From the NCBI GenBank assembly GCA_029582165.1, contig CM055871.1, positions 4,223,501 to 4,287,500 on the forward strand: a DNA stretch of 64,000 nucleotides, given 5' to 3'. The stretch is from Portulaca oleracea. Lineage: Eukaryota; Streptophyta; Magnoliopsida; Caryophyllales; Portulacaceae. A program made the position numbers and the translations under genes. Below the pieces are notes generated by a model that saw only the letters and a list, made by a program, of their open reading frames with translations, did no database searches and was not told the DNA's origin. Shown here piece after piece: positions 54,480-64,000 of this stretch. How positions within the stretch are numbered: the first letter of the stretch is position 1; the number at the start of each line of letters is the position of its first letter.

Positions 54480-57400
54480 GGATAGAGGAAAGACTAGCTC
54501 CCCCTCAACTGGTCATCCGGTTACAACATGCCAAGCTCCCTTCTATTAATGATGAATTGCTCCGTGGGAAGGGCCTTGGTGAAAATATCCTACAGTTGTT
54601 GGTGAGTGGGAATAAAGTCCAATGTAATATGGCCTTTGTCTACATGATCTCTTATGAAGTGATGCCGCACTTCTATGTGTTTAGTGCGAGAGTGCTGAAC
54701 TGGATTCTTAGTGATTTGGATTGCACTTTGGTTGTCACATTTGATTGGAATGTCTGAGAGATCTATCCCGAGGTCCTTTATTTGCTGTTTGATCCATAGA
54801 AGTTGTGCACAGCAAGCACCAACTGCTATATATTCAGCCTCTGCGGTAGATAGGGCAACTGCATTCTGCTTTTTTGATTGCCAGGATATCAATGATAACC
54901 CTAGCATTTAACAATCTTCAGAGGTGCTTTTGCGGTCAGTTCTGGAACCAGCAAAGTCAGCATCGAAATATCCAATGAGGTGAAGGGGATTGTTGCGAGG
55001 ATACCATAGCCCAAGGTCCTTGGTACCTGCAAGATATCTCAATATTCTTTTGACAGCAATCAAGTGAAATTCCTTGGGAGAACTTTGAAACTGAGCACAC
55101 AAGCAAACACTAAACATGGTATCAGGACGACTAGCTGTTAAGTAAAGTATAGATCCAATCATACCTCTGTAAATTTTATCAAGAATGTCCTTACCATCAT
55201 GATCATGATCAAGTTTTAGAGTTGAGGACATTGGGGTGTTGCAGTGCTTGGCATTTTCAAGACCATACTTCTTCAGGAGCTCTTTGACATACTTACTTTG
55301 ATTGATGAAGATGCCTTCATCATTTTGTTTGATTTGTAAGCCAAGAAAGAAGCTAAGTTCTCCTACTAGACTCATCTCAAACTCCTTGCTCATAAGATCA
55401 GAGAAGTCCTTCACTAGATTTTCATTAGTAACACCAAAAATAATGTCATCTACATAAACTTGAATGATAGTGGAATCCTGACCTGTGATTTTGATGAACA
55501 GTGTTTTATCTATGAGGCCTCTTGTGAATCCATTACTCAGAAGAAAGGAGCTTAATCTCTCATACCAAGCTCTGGGAGCTTGTTTAAGCCCATAAAGGGC
55601 CTTCTGAAGTTTGTAGACATGAGTATCTGGATGTTGTAGTTCAAAACCTGGAGGTTGTTCAACATAGACTTCTTCTTTTAGATGCCCATCTAGGAAGGCA
55701 CTCTTGACATCCATTTGATACAGTTTCATGTGGGTTGATGAAGCGTAGGCAAGAAGTATTTTTAATGGCCTCCAGTCTTGCAATTGGGGCAAAAGTCTCT
55801 TCGTAGTCAATGCCTTCTTCCTGATTGAATCCTTTGGCAACTAGTCTGGCCTTGTTTCTTGTGACAGTGCCATGTTCATCTAATTTATTGCGGTAGACCC
55901 ACTTTACACCGATGACTGGATGGTCCTTTGGTCTTGGGACAAGCTTCCAAACTGTATTCCGCTCGAATTGATTTAGCTCTTCTTGCATAGCAAGAATTCA
56001 GTTGCTGTCCTTTAGAGCTTCTTCAGGTCCTCTAGGTTCAATCTGTGAAACAAATGCATGGAAGGCACAAAAGTTTCTAAAAGAGGATCGAGTTCTAATA
56101 CCTGTGTCCAACCCTGATAGGAGGTTATCAGCTGGATGGGCAGGTTTAAACTCGAAGGTCCTTGTGGAATCCTTAGTGATTGTTTGTACTGTATCAGCAT
56201 TTTGAGGATTTTCTTCTGATGAAGGTCCTTGTTCTGCATTAACTGCTTCCTCCTGTTCTGAGTCTAATGGTGTGGGCTCTTCTGGAGGAGTTCCTTCATT
56301 TTGTGGAGGAAGACCTTGCTAAAATATGCGGGGAATGTACTCATCATCATCATCTTGAAGGATTTGGAATCTGATAGAGGGCCTTTCTGTAGTGGAGATG
56401 GAAGTTTCATCGAAGACAACATGAATAGATTCTTCCATCTTCTTGGATGCTTTGATATAGACTCTGTAGGCCTTGCTAGATAAGGAATATCCTACCAGGA
56501 TTCCTTCTTCACTTCTTAGCTCAAATTTGCTTAAGGCCTTTTTGCCATTGTGATGAACAAAGCATTTGCATCCAATTGCCTTGAGGTGAGCTACATTGGG
56601 CGTCTTGCCTTTGAAAAGCTCATATGGTGTTTTCTTCGTGAAGGACCTTATAGTACATCTGTTGAGAATATAATTTGAAGCATTTATAATTTCAGCCCAA
56701 AGAAAGAGGGGTAGATCATTCTCACAGATGATTGTTCTGGCCATGTTTTCGAGTGTGCGGTTCTTCCTTTCAACTACACCATTTTGTTGAGGTGTTCGTG
56801 GAGCTGAGAAATTATGCCTAACACCTTCTTCATTACAGAATTTTTCAAATTGATCTTGATTGTCAAACTCCCTTCCATGATCTGTCCTTATGGACACTAG
56901 GTTAAGTCCTATAAGGACCTTATGTTGTCTGTACAGCTTCTCGAATTCAGGATAAGCTTCTGTCTTATCTTTCAAAAACAAAACCCAGGTAAATCTTGAA
57001 TAATCATCAACAATGACTAGTATGTATGAACGTCCTCCTAGGCTTTTGTAGGGAATTGGTCCACAAAGGTCCATATGCAGTAGTTCTAAGCATTTAGAGG
57101 TGGTTACTTGAGTTAGAGGTTTAAAGGAGGTTCTGGTCTGTTTGCCTCTAGTGCAAGCGTCACATACTTTGTCACGAATGAAATTCTAATAAGGCAGTCC
57201 TCTTACTAAACCTAGGAGTTTTAGTTTCTGAAGGGTTTTCATGCTAACATGTCCTAGTCTATGATGCCATAACCATGTTTCATCTGATGCAACTCTTAGA
57301 GATGTAAGGTCATTGGTCATAGGGTCTGAGGTCAATAACATATACATTGTTCATCCGATGACCTCTAAGGACTATTTCATGAGACTCTTTCTCTACAACA

Positions 57401-57693
57401 CATGAATTCTTATTGAACCAGACTTTGTATCCTTTATCACAAAATTGAGAAATGCTTAACAAATTGTACTCTAAACCTTCTACAAAATATACATCATTTT
57501 TACAGTTTGTTGAGTTCTTACCAACCTTGCTGACTCCAAGGATCGACCCTTGGCTTTTGTCTCCAAATGTTACCTTTCCACTCTTGTTGTCCTTGAGTTC
57601 TCTGAATTTGGTTGGATCTCTAGTCATGTGTCTCGAGCATCCGCTGTCCAAATACCAGAGGTCGTTGTGAGCACTGAGACAAACCTGCATCAA
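54480..57693 (-). pseudogene. pol of the SIRE-like element
   Basis: Minus-strand order: protease DLWYLDSGCSRHMT (near 57665) and the following TFGDKSQGSILG; integrase 57074-56319 with VDDYSRFTWVLFLK, IRTDHGREFDN and PQQNGVVERKNRT (the D, D and E positions are present); reverse transcriptase 55988-54908 with [45 protein letters not shown] and the catalytic VYVDDIIFG; RNase H 54907-54590 with LSTAEAEYIA and QHSRTKHIEVRHHFIRD, then DIFTKALP after a stop. At least one frameshift (near 55750) and stops (near 57185, 56320 and 54590) break it, so no full polyprotein can be made. Confidence 0.93.
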
Positions 57694-57765
57694 AGGACAT
57701 TATACCTTTCTTTGAGCCAGGTTTTTTAAGAGAAGGTTCTTGGATTTTGGAGATAGATTGTTTAT

Positions 57766-59281
57766 CTAACTTCTTTGACACCCACTTAGTTTTGGATTTT
57801 GGTTTTGCCTTTGGTGTACTGGTGGGTTTATGGGGGGCAAGGATTTTGGCTTGACTTTTGGTGAACCAGGTTTGACAGTAGAGGTCTTTTCCTCAGAGTG
57901 AAGGATAGAATGAACCTGGTTTATTCCTTGATTGAGAATGGAATTTAGCTCAGTTCGGCTTTGGATCATTTCATCTCTCATGCTGATATTATCAGTGGTA
58001 AGATTTCGGATTATCTCATGTTGAGTTGCTATGGTTTTGGAATTTGTTTCAACAACTCTAGTGAGGTAGTGAATTTTGTCAGTGAGAGTTGCAATGTAGT
58101 CAAGCAGATTAAGCAATCTTGATTTCAGGTTGTGTGTAGGACATTTAAGAAAAAGGTCAGTGAATACCTCATCATCATCATTTGTTTATGCTTCTGTAAG
58201 GTTCTTTGCCATGAGACAAAGATTGGCAATTTCCTCATATTCACTTTCACTTCCACTGCAATCACTATCACTCCATGTGGCAACCATAGCTTTTCTGTTG
58301 AATCTTTTTCCTCTAGAGTCACTTTGTTTCTTGACTTTCTTCACGTGAGGGCATTCTCTTACCAAGTGATCTGTTGCGCCACAAGCAAAACATCTATTTT
58401 CATTATCATCTTTAATTTGAGTTTTACCTTTGGGTGAAGACCTTTTGGAGGATGATTCTCTTAGGTAGCCACTGAATCTAGGATTCCTTCTATATAAGCG
58501 CTTGAACCCTTTGGCCAGCATAGCCATGGTTTCTTCATCTTCATCCTCTGATTCTTCTTCTGGCTCCTTGGTGCTCTTGAGAGCAATGTCCTTGGTCTGA
58601 CTGCCTTCAGACAATCGTATCTCATGTGCAAGGAGCTTGCCAATTAGTTCTTCAAGCTTCAGAGTCTCTAGGTCTTGTGCTTCTTCAATAGCAGTTACTT
58701 TTGGTCCCCATTTGTTTATGGGTAGACACTGAAGGACCTTGTTCACATGTTCTTCATTTGTATAGGATTTCCCAAGAGACTTGAGGTGGTTGATTATTCC
58801 ACTGAATCTCTTGAACATTGACTCAATGGATTCATTTTCTTCCATCTTGAAGCCTTCATACTTTTGAACCAGTATATTGATCTTGGTCTTTTTCATTGAT
58901 TTGTTCCTTCATAAGTTGTGACCAAGTAATCCCACATCTGTTTAGCTGTATCAAGATTAGAAACTCTTTCAAATTCGTTAGAGTTAAGATTGCATATTAA
59001 AAGAAATGAGCATCAGTATTCTTTTTGGCTTTGTCTTTTTCAGCATCGGTATAGTCAGCTCTATCTTTATCACTTGTTGTCCCATATGCAGCAGTCTTCT
59101 AGGGAGTAGGAAAATGTCCTTTATTGACAATGTCCCAAATGTCCTCATCTTGGTTTCTCAAGAAGATCTCCATTTGGCGTTTCCAGATTCTGTAGTTATC
59201 CCCTGTCAGCAGTGGTGATCTGTTCCATGAACGTACTTGACTTAGATCTCCCATGTTGTGATCTCCCATGATCTTTGCCAC
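57766..59281 (-). pseudogene. gag of the SIRE-like element
   Basis: Minus frames: N-terminal PLLTGDNYRIWKRQMEIFLR (59281-59099), then a piece around VSNLDTAKQMWDYLVTTYEG, a 236-codon ORF (58896-58186) with ENESIESMFKRFSGIINHLK and the zinc knuckle CFACGATDHLVREC, and a helical segment 58116-57766 (LTDKIHYLTRVVETNSKT). This is the UBN2/gag type of Copia elements. Stops at 59099 and near 58900 and a shift near 58120 interrupt it. Confidence 0.9.
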
Positions 59282-59314
59282 AGAGCGGTTAGTCTCTGAA
59301 TTTCAGTGGACTAG

Positions 59315-59326
59315 GCTCTAATACCA
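59315..59326 (-). promoter_or_regulatory. Primer-binding site of the SIRE-like element
   Basis: Minus strand TGGTATTAGAGC, one mismatch from the tRNA-Met type site, two bases from the LTR end. Confidence 0.85.
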
Positions 59327-59328
59327 AT

Positions 59329-60210
59329 TGAAAGAACCCTAGAAGGGGGGTGAATAGGGTTATGAAATTTTCTGCAAATATAGATCAATTATAAAAGACG
59401 TTAGTACCTTAATCTGTTCAGATTAAGGTTCAAGGCAGTTCACAAATAAACTTCAAAATAAAGGACAATAAGTAGTGAATGAATAACCTCCTTTATTTCA
59501 GTAAATCAGAATGCGTTTGTAACAACCTAAGGTGAATGTCCTTAGGGTTACTGAGAACCAAGCGCCTTGCTAAGGACGCTTCACAATTTCCGGAAAAACA
59601 CTTCACCAACACAGTTTTGGTGAAAACACAAATCGATCCTAACACCTTCAAGGATTCGATTACAGGAGCAAATCACAAATCTAAGTCCGTTAAGATTTTG
59701 ATTTCACTCAAACTCAAATTTCTCTCACACTCTTTTCTCTTTATTCGAAGAAAGAAAAAAACAACAAAACCAGAACACAATCTCTATTTTGCACTCCCGA
59801 TTTCTTACGTGGAATCGTTGTATTCTTCAGTCTTGAATTCGTCTATTTAAGTTGCTTTGCTGTGTCTTATATCCGTTGAGAAAAGATTCTGCCTTTGCTT
59901 CAATTTTCCTTTCCAATGGTATGAGATTTTCCTTCCTTTTCAGCGAGATATACTTTGAGTCTCCTTCCAATTCTCTTCACCGATTATTGCCTACAAAATA
60001 GAACATATAATCAGTTAGTCTGATTAGAAAATAAGATAGGAGAGTAGGATTCTTGCTTTAATGGAAGACTTCCCTGATTTGGTGTCTCTATTTGTCTTTC
60101 ACTTGAAAACTCCTCGAATTGTATAAATGTCATTCAGGTTGGTTGACATAAATGTCCTTGAGGTGCAGTGAGTGAACGTCCTTTTCCCTGTTCTCAAGAG
60201 GGGTTCTACA
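59329..60210 (-). repeat. 5' LTR of the SIRE-like element
   Basis: 882 bp, plus-strand ends TGAAAGAACCCTAG and GGGGTTCTACA, followed by ACTCC (60211-60215), which matches 47660-47664. Confidence 0.93.
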
Positions 60211-60215
60211 ACTCC

Positions 60216-61180
60216 TTCACTTCTTATTCACTTAAGAAGCACAAGGTAATTAATTGACAGTCTCGACTCCCTTGAATAAATTCCAAGGCAAGCTTACCAC
60301 ATACTCCGGCTCCCTTGAGTTCTTCCATGGAAAACTTACAACCTACTCGGCTTCTTTCTTCTAAAGCAGGCTTACAAATCTCAATCAAGGAGAAACGCCT
60401 CCTCAATCTACATACTCAATCAAGGCAACACAACATTGATCTACAACTCACTAAGCATCACACAAGACTTACTGCCCAAGTGAGTTTCCCAACTCACTTA
60501 ATACAAGTCCCTTTTTAATATGAGACATTAAGAACGTGGACACAATTACATGAGATAATAGATATGGAGTTACATGGCTTCTCTATAGAAGAATAGAGTG
60601 ATTAACTCACTTTTTCCATTAACCTTCAAGGTCCTTGTATAATGTTTCTGTCCAACCTTGAATAATCACTAGCTGTTGGAAATCTTCGGCAATATTCATT
60701 CCAATGTTCATGTAATCATGTTGTAATCGTTTCCATATATGATATGGTCCTTTGTCTCTTGTAACAATCACACCTCGAATCTTTCCAAGCAAATTTTTCT
60801 CAGAAATCTCATCGAAGTCCTAGACCGATTCTTTCCATATTTTTCTTTGGCTTGATTTGCATATCCGTGGTACAATAATCCTTTATGATTCTAGCTTCTA
60901 GATTTGATCATTAAGCAATCTTTCAAGATTTCTTCCAATCATTATTTTCCACAAACATTTCCTATCAAAAGATATACACATAATTAGTTAGGAAATAATA
61001 ATAATAATATTATCATAAATAAATCTACACAATAAAATAAATAATATTATTAGAAAGATTGATAATTATAGCCAATTTGAATTTTGGCTTTCACTAATTA
61101 CTCCAGTCATTAATGTCCTTGATTGTGTCATCAACATCCTTGACCATGACGACGTCAACGTCCTTGACCCAATCTCAACA
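60216..61180 (-). repeat. Right piece of the outer Copia-like LTR
   Basis: Continuation of 47428-47664. It ends CCCAATCTCAACA at 61180, next to a purine tract on the minus strand (AAAAAGAGGGAGAT, 61194-61181), as expected for a 3' LTR. The CAACGTCCTTGACC segments recur within it. Confidence 0.75.
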
Positions 61181-61591
61181 ATCTCCCTCTTTTTTTATGA
61201 AAGATAAAATTCAACAATAAATATGATCATTCTCCCCCGTTTTTACTTTTACAAAAAGTGTTATAGGAAACTCTGCCTTAATGCAACATCCAAGATACTT
61301 AAGAATATTTAAGGTTCTGCAACACTTAACAACCTTGTTAGTACTAAGTGAAACTCCTCCCCCTCAACAAGTGTCATGAGTAAATAAAGTAAGTAAATGG
61401 TTTACAAATGACATACCTCAAAATTTGTGCAAGATGAAGGTTATCATAAATGTGTTCGAATTCTTACCCTGTCAATGTCCTCACTGTTGACTGTCTCAAC
61501 GTCCTTGACTCACCTTGTTACTTTCACAATCTCCTGTGATCTTTTCCACAAGGCGGTTAATCCTTCAACAATGAACCTGCTTGATACCAAT
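61181..61591 (-). mobile_element. Deleted internal region of the outer element
   Basis: Only about 410 bp lie between the purine tract and a decayed primer-binding site (minus TTGGTATCAAGCAGG, 61590-61576). No gag or pol motif remains. The primer-site side (TTTTCCACAAGGCGGTTAAT) resembles the same part of the SIRE-like element (59270-59300), so the two families are related. Confidence 0.7.
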
Positions 61592-61755
61592 TGAAAGCAC
61601 CCTAAAGGAGGGTTGATTAAGTTGGTTAGCTAAAATTAAGTCAACGCTACATAATGTAACACACACGTCAGTCAAGGTCCTTGGCACAGCCAAGGACACA
61701 ATGTAAAATCGAAATGTAAATCATGAAAATTAAAGAAGACAACACACAAAGTGTG
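61592..61755 (-). repeat. Stub of the outer element's 5' LTR
   Basis: About 165 bp homologous to 47428-47580, ending at ACACACAAAG, where the sequence changes to unrelated AT-rich DNA. The rest of this LTR, about 1 kb, is deleted. Confidence 0.75.
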
Positions 61756-62363
61756 ATATTCGGAAATTTCAAAAGAAAATTTAAGATATTATTAAAATAA
61801 TGCTATTAGTTATTATTATAATAGTATTATTTTTATAACCGCCTTCCCCGTTAATTTAGACTAACCCTAACCATAGTCTATATATATATATATATATATA
61901 AACATTCACTGACAATTCAATCATTATATACAAAATCATTATATATATATATATCGAAAATGATAAACATCTTGACACAAGATAACTCTTAACCATCTTG
62001 CATTTTTTCTAAATCACTAACAAAGTAAAATATAAGTGTATTTAAATCATTCTAAAGGTATATTTTATTATTTTTAGGGTTACTACAACTTATAAACAAT
62101 TTAAAAATAGTTATTTATTTATATTTATTTCATAAATATAAAACTATGTATAAAATATGGATTTTCTACTATGATTGATAAAATTAGACTATTATTATAT
62201 TTTTTCACCTAGCTAATAAGTATTATATTATTATAATTGATAAATATATATAATTATTAAAGAAAATATTAATAAAAGTTACAAAAATATGAAATATGAA
62301 CAATTCAATATGGTTATCATGGTCCTATATATATATATAAACCTATCCTCCTCCCGGCACTGT
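61756..62363. other. AT-rich spacer
   Basis: No gene or clear element. Short TA tracts at about 61880-61900, 61940-61955 and 62325-62340. Confidence 0.6.
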
Positions 62364-63614
62364 CATGGTGGCGACCAGGAAGGGAGGTTCGAAGCTCCCA
62401 ATTTCCGGCAAGAGTAAACAACCGAGGACAGTTCAGACCCAGGCAGGACAGCAAAGGAAGAACGCAAGTGCTTCAAAGGAAACTCTGAGTGAGGAAATCT
62501 AATCAAACAGTAAGTCCAATGGCGTCCAGTGCAATATTGAAGAAACAGAGAAGAAATCTCCGAATGTGGTTATAGCGACAAAGCAACCATCTTTTGCATC
62601 TCTGTTTAGGGATGATGAAGGGACATCACTGAGGTACGTTGAGGCTCCACTCATCAATGACGTTCCTTGTGCAAAAATAGGAAAAGAGGACATCTTGGAG
62701 TCCATAGAATACTGGAAAACCTCGGTAATCTGTACAGTGCTTGGAGCAAATCCCCCATACGAGATAATTAATGGTTTTGTCCGCCGGATATGGAAAAACC
62801 TGGAGATTGAATCTGTAGCGGCAGCAAAAAAAAGGGGTTGTATGTGGTCAGATTCAAAATAGAGGAGGACCGGGACACAGCATTGCACCAGGATTTTTAT
62901 TTCTTTGATAAGAAGCCATTCATTATGAAAAAGTGGAATGAAAACCTTGATCTTGATTTGGATGCAATTCTCTCATTGCCAATCTGGGGGCAGTTACCAA
63001 ACCTACCACTCAAATACTGGAGCGTTGACTGTCTCAGTAAAATTATGAGTGTCATTGGAGTGCCAATCAAAACCGACTGGAGAACAAGGGACAGAAATAT
63101 GATGGGATTTGCGCGAATTCTGGTGGAAATCTCCCTCAAGGACAAATTTCCAGATTATATTGACTTCTTGGATGATGAGGATAATCTAATTAGACAATCA
63201 GTGACGTATGAATGGAGACCAACCCATTGTAAGCATTGTAATATGTATGGTCATGAGGATCAAGAGTGCAGAAACAAGAAAGGGATCAAAAAGGTCTAGC
63301 GGCCAAAACAAACCCCTGGCAATATTACCAATAAGACTGATGAAAGAATCCAGATGTTGCAACGAAGGGAGGTCACTGAAGATGGTTTTATTCGCCCAAC
63401 CAAAACAGCCAAGAACAAGCAAGTCCAACATCAGAATGACACGGGAACTGAGACTGTAAATTCCTATGCCGCAATTAGCACTGAAGAAGAAGATAGTAGC
63501 GACAACTCAGAGGTGGATTCAAAAGATGAAACAGATGGAGAAGAGCAGGAAAAAACCATTCATTCAACCCACACTCCCAATGTCTCTCCTAGGATGGAAC
63601 GTTCGGGGGCTTAA
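62364..63614 (+). pseudogene. LINE ORF1 (RNA-binding, DUF4283 type with zinc knuckle)
   Basis: Starts MVATRKGGSKLP at 62364. After one in-frame TAA (about 62499) comes a DUF4283-like region (FASLFRDDEGTSLRYVEAPL, then NGFVRRIWKNLEIESVAAAK). An A8 run at 62827-62834 shifts the frame; the other frame continues YVVRFKIEEDRDTAL, then KPFIMKKWNENLDLD, LPNLPLKYWS and a CCHC knuckle CKHCNMYGHEDQEC near 63238. A TAG at 63297-63299 interrupts the same frame, which then runs to 63614 with an acidic tail. This is the ORF1 of plant L1-type LINEs, here with three lesions. Confidence 0.88.
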
Positions 63615-64000
63615 CAACCCCCAAAAGCAAGAAGACCTCAAAATCTTCCTGCATGAACAGAGGGTCGGACTTGCAGCCCTCTATGAAACTAAAATCAAGC
63701 AAAGTAATCTCAGCAACATCAAGTAAAATATTTTCCCAAACTGGAATTGTATTACAAGTGCTGGTGAACAAGGGAAAATTCGTATTTGGGTGTCATGGCA
63801 ACCTAGACTCTACCTAGTTCATCCTCTGAAAATTACTCCTCAACTCATTCATACCCATATCAAGAGCAACATCAGTAATCAAAGCTTTTATATAACTTGG
63901 GTCTATGGGAGTAACGATGCTGAGGATCGAACTAAACTCTAGGCGGATCTCTGTCAAATTGCTGATAACATGGATGGTCCTTGGGGGGTTCAAGGTGATT
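63575..64000 (+). pseudogene. LINE ORF2 5' part: L1-type endonuclease
   Basis: A second frame opens with SLLGWNVRGLNNPQKQEDL, the conserved start of the plant LINE apurinic-type endonuclease (catalytic Asn in WNVRGLN). It is followed by the LYETKIK block with the catalytic Glu, GKIRIWVSW and FYITWVYGSND. Stops at 63724 (TAA) and 63940 (TAG, replacing a usual Trp) show decay. Reverse transcriptase would lie beyond the window. Confidence 0.88.

Larger units (their letters stand above)
47665..60210 (-). mobile_element. SIRE-like Copia retrotransposon with an extra 3' ORF
   Basis: Complete structural ends: LTRs 47665-48545 and 59329-60210, with ACTCC duplications at 47660-47664 and 60211-60215. 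A tRNA-Met type primer-binding site lies at 59315-59326. A purine tract (minus AAAAAGGAGGAGAT, 48559-48546) adjoins the left LTR. Internal order on the minus strand is gag, protease, integrase, reverse transcriptase, RNase H, then an additional ORF (50005-48989). This layout, and the GELSFFLGLQIKQ type reverse transcriptase, fit the SIRE/Maximus lineage. A Gypsy LTR insertion (50024-53933) splits pol from the extra ORF. The LTRs differ at roughly 40 of 880 positions by eye, so the insertion is moderately old. Pol carries several frameshifts and stops; it looks inactive. Confidence 0.92.

Noticed and set aside
54096..54757. ORFs of 61-115 codons downstream of pol
   Set aside because: Antisense or out-of-frame readings of the SIRE-like RNase H end and 3' region.
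62499..62888. 129-codon minus ORF
   Set aside because: Antisense to the LINE ORF1 coding region.
1..64000. tRNA or rRNA genes
   Set aside because: Only tRNA-complementary primer-binding sites and SINE Pol III boxes were found; no full cloverleaf or rRNA sequence was recognised by eye.

Overview
This is a repeat-rich nuclear segment of a flowering plant, most likely a eudicot. The evidence is AT-rich spacers, spliced plant genes with GT-AG introns, and Copia and Gypsy LTR retrotransposons, a Helitron, several MITE families, a TRIM, a SINE and a LINE. Few host genes survive: (1) an intronless S1-like self-incompatibility homologue at 9253-9702 with one in-frame stop; (2) a seven-exon WAT1-related (EamA/MtN21) membrane transporter on the minus strand at 19579-25514; (3) a six-exon glycolipid transfer protein (GLTP) gene on the plus strand at 42354-47087. 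The last two can be assembled exon by exon into open frames of 462 and 202 residues with canonical splice sites, so both look intact. I could not identify the species.

Layout. 1-7.2 kb: a Copia 5' end (minus) inserted into a Gypsy-type element whose single LTR (2491-3775) lies between two copies of the same internal region (I-LTR-I). 7.2-9.2 kb: simple repeats, a fold-back element with minirepeats and an LTR remnant. 9.2-9.7 kb: the S1-like pseudogene. 11.0-18.3 kb: a decayed minus-strand Copia element with a Helitron (14626-16016) in its leader. 19.6-26.0 kb: the WAT1-like gene, whose third intron holds an antisense Copia fragment with its own small MITE, a Tourist-like MITE swollen by a CT microsatellite, and a hairpin element; a TRIM array ends about 40 bases upstream of its start codon. 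27.6-31.0 kb: three solo LTRs, each flanked by 5-bp duplications. 33.9-37.3 kb: a fourth, 3.4-kb LTR-like unit, lying inside a pair of 230-bp inverted repeats. 38.8-39.3 kb: ATT microsatellites. 42.3-47.1 kb: the GLTP gene, with MITEs and a SINE in its introns.

47.4-61.8 kb is a nest. An outer Copia-like element survives as one LTR, a 0.4-kb internal remnant and a stub of the other LTR. Inside its LTR is a SIRE-like Copia element (47665-60210, minus, ACTCC duplication) with gag, pol and an extra ORF downstream of pol. Inside that is a Gypsy LTR (TAAAG duplication) which itself contains pieces of a plus-strand Athila-like element. 62.3-64.0 kb is the 5' part of a plant L1-type LINE that runs off the window.

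The three host genes show no sign of acting together. The window mainly records repeated, datable transposon insertion around and inside two retained genes. No CRISPR array, operon, rRNA or tRNA gene was seen. All homology statements come from reading motifs; no database search was run.
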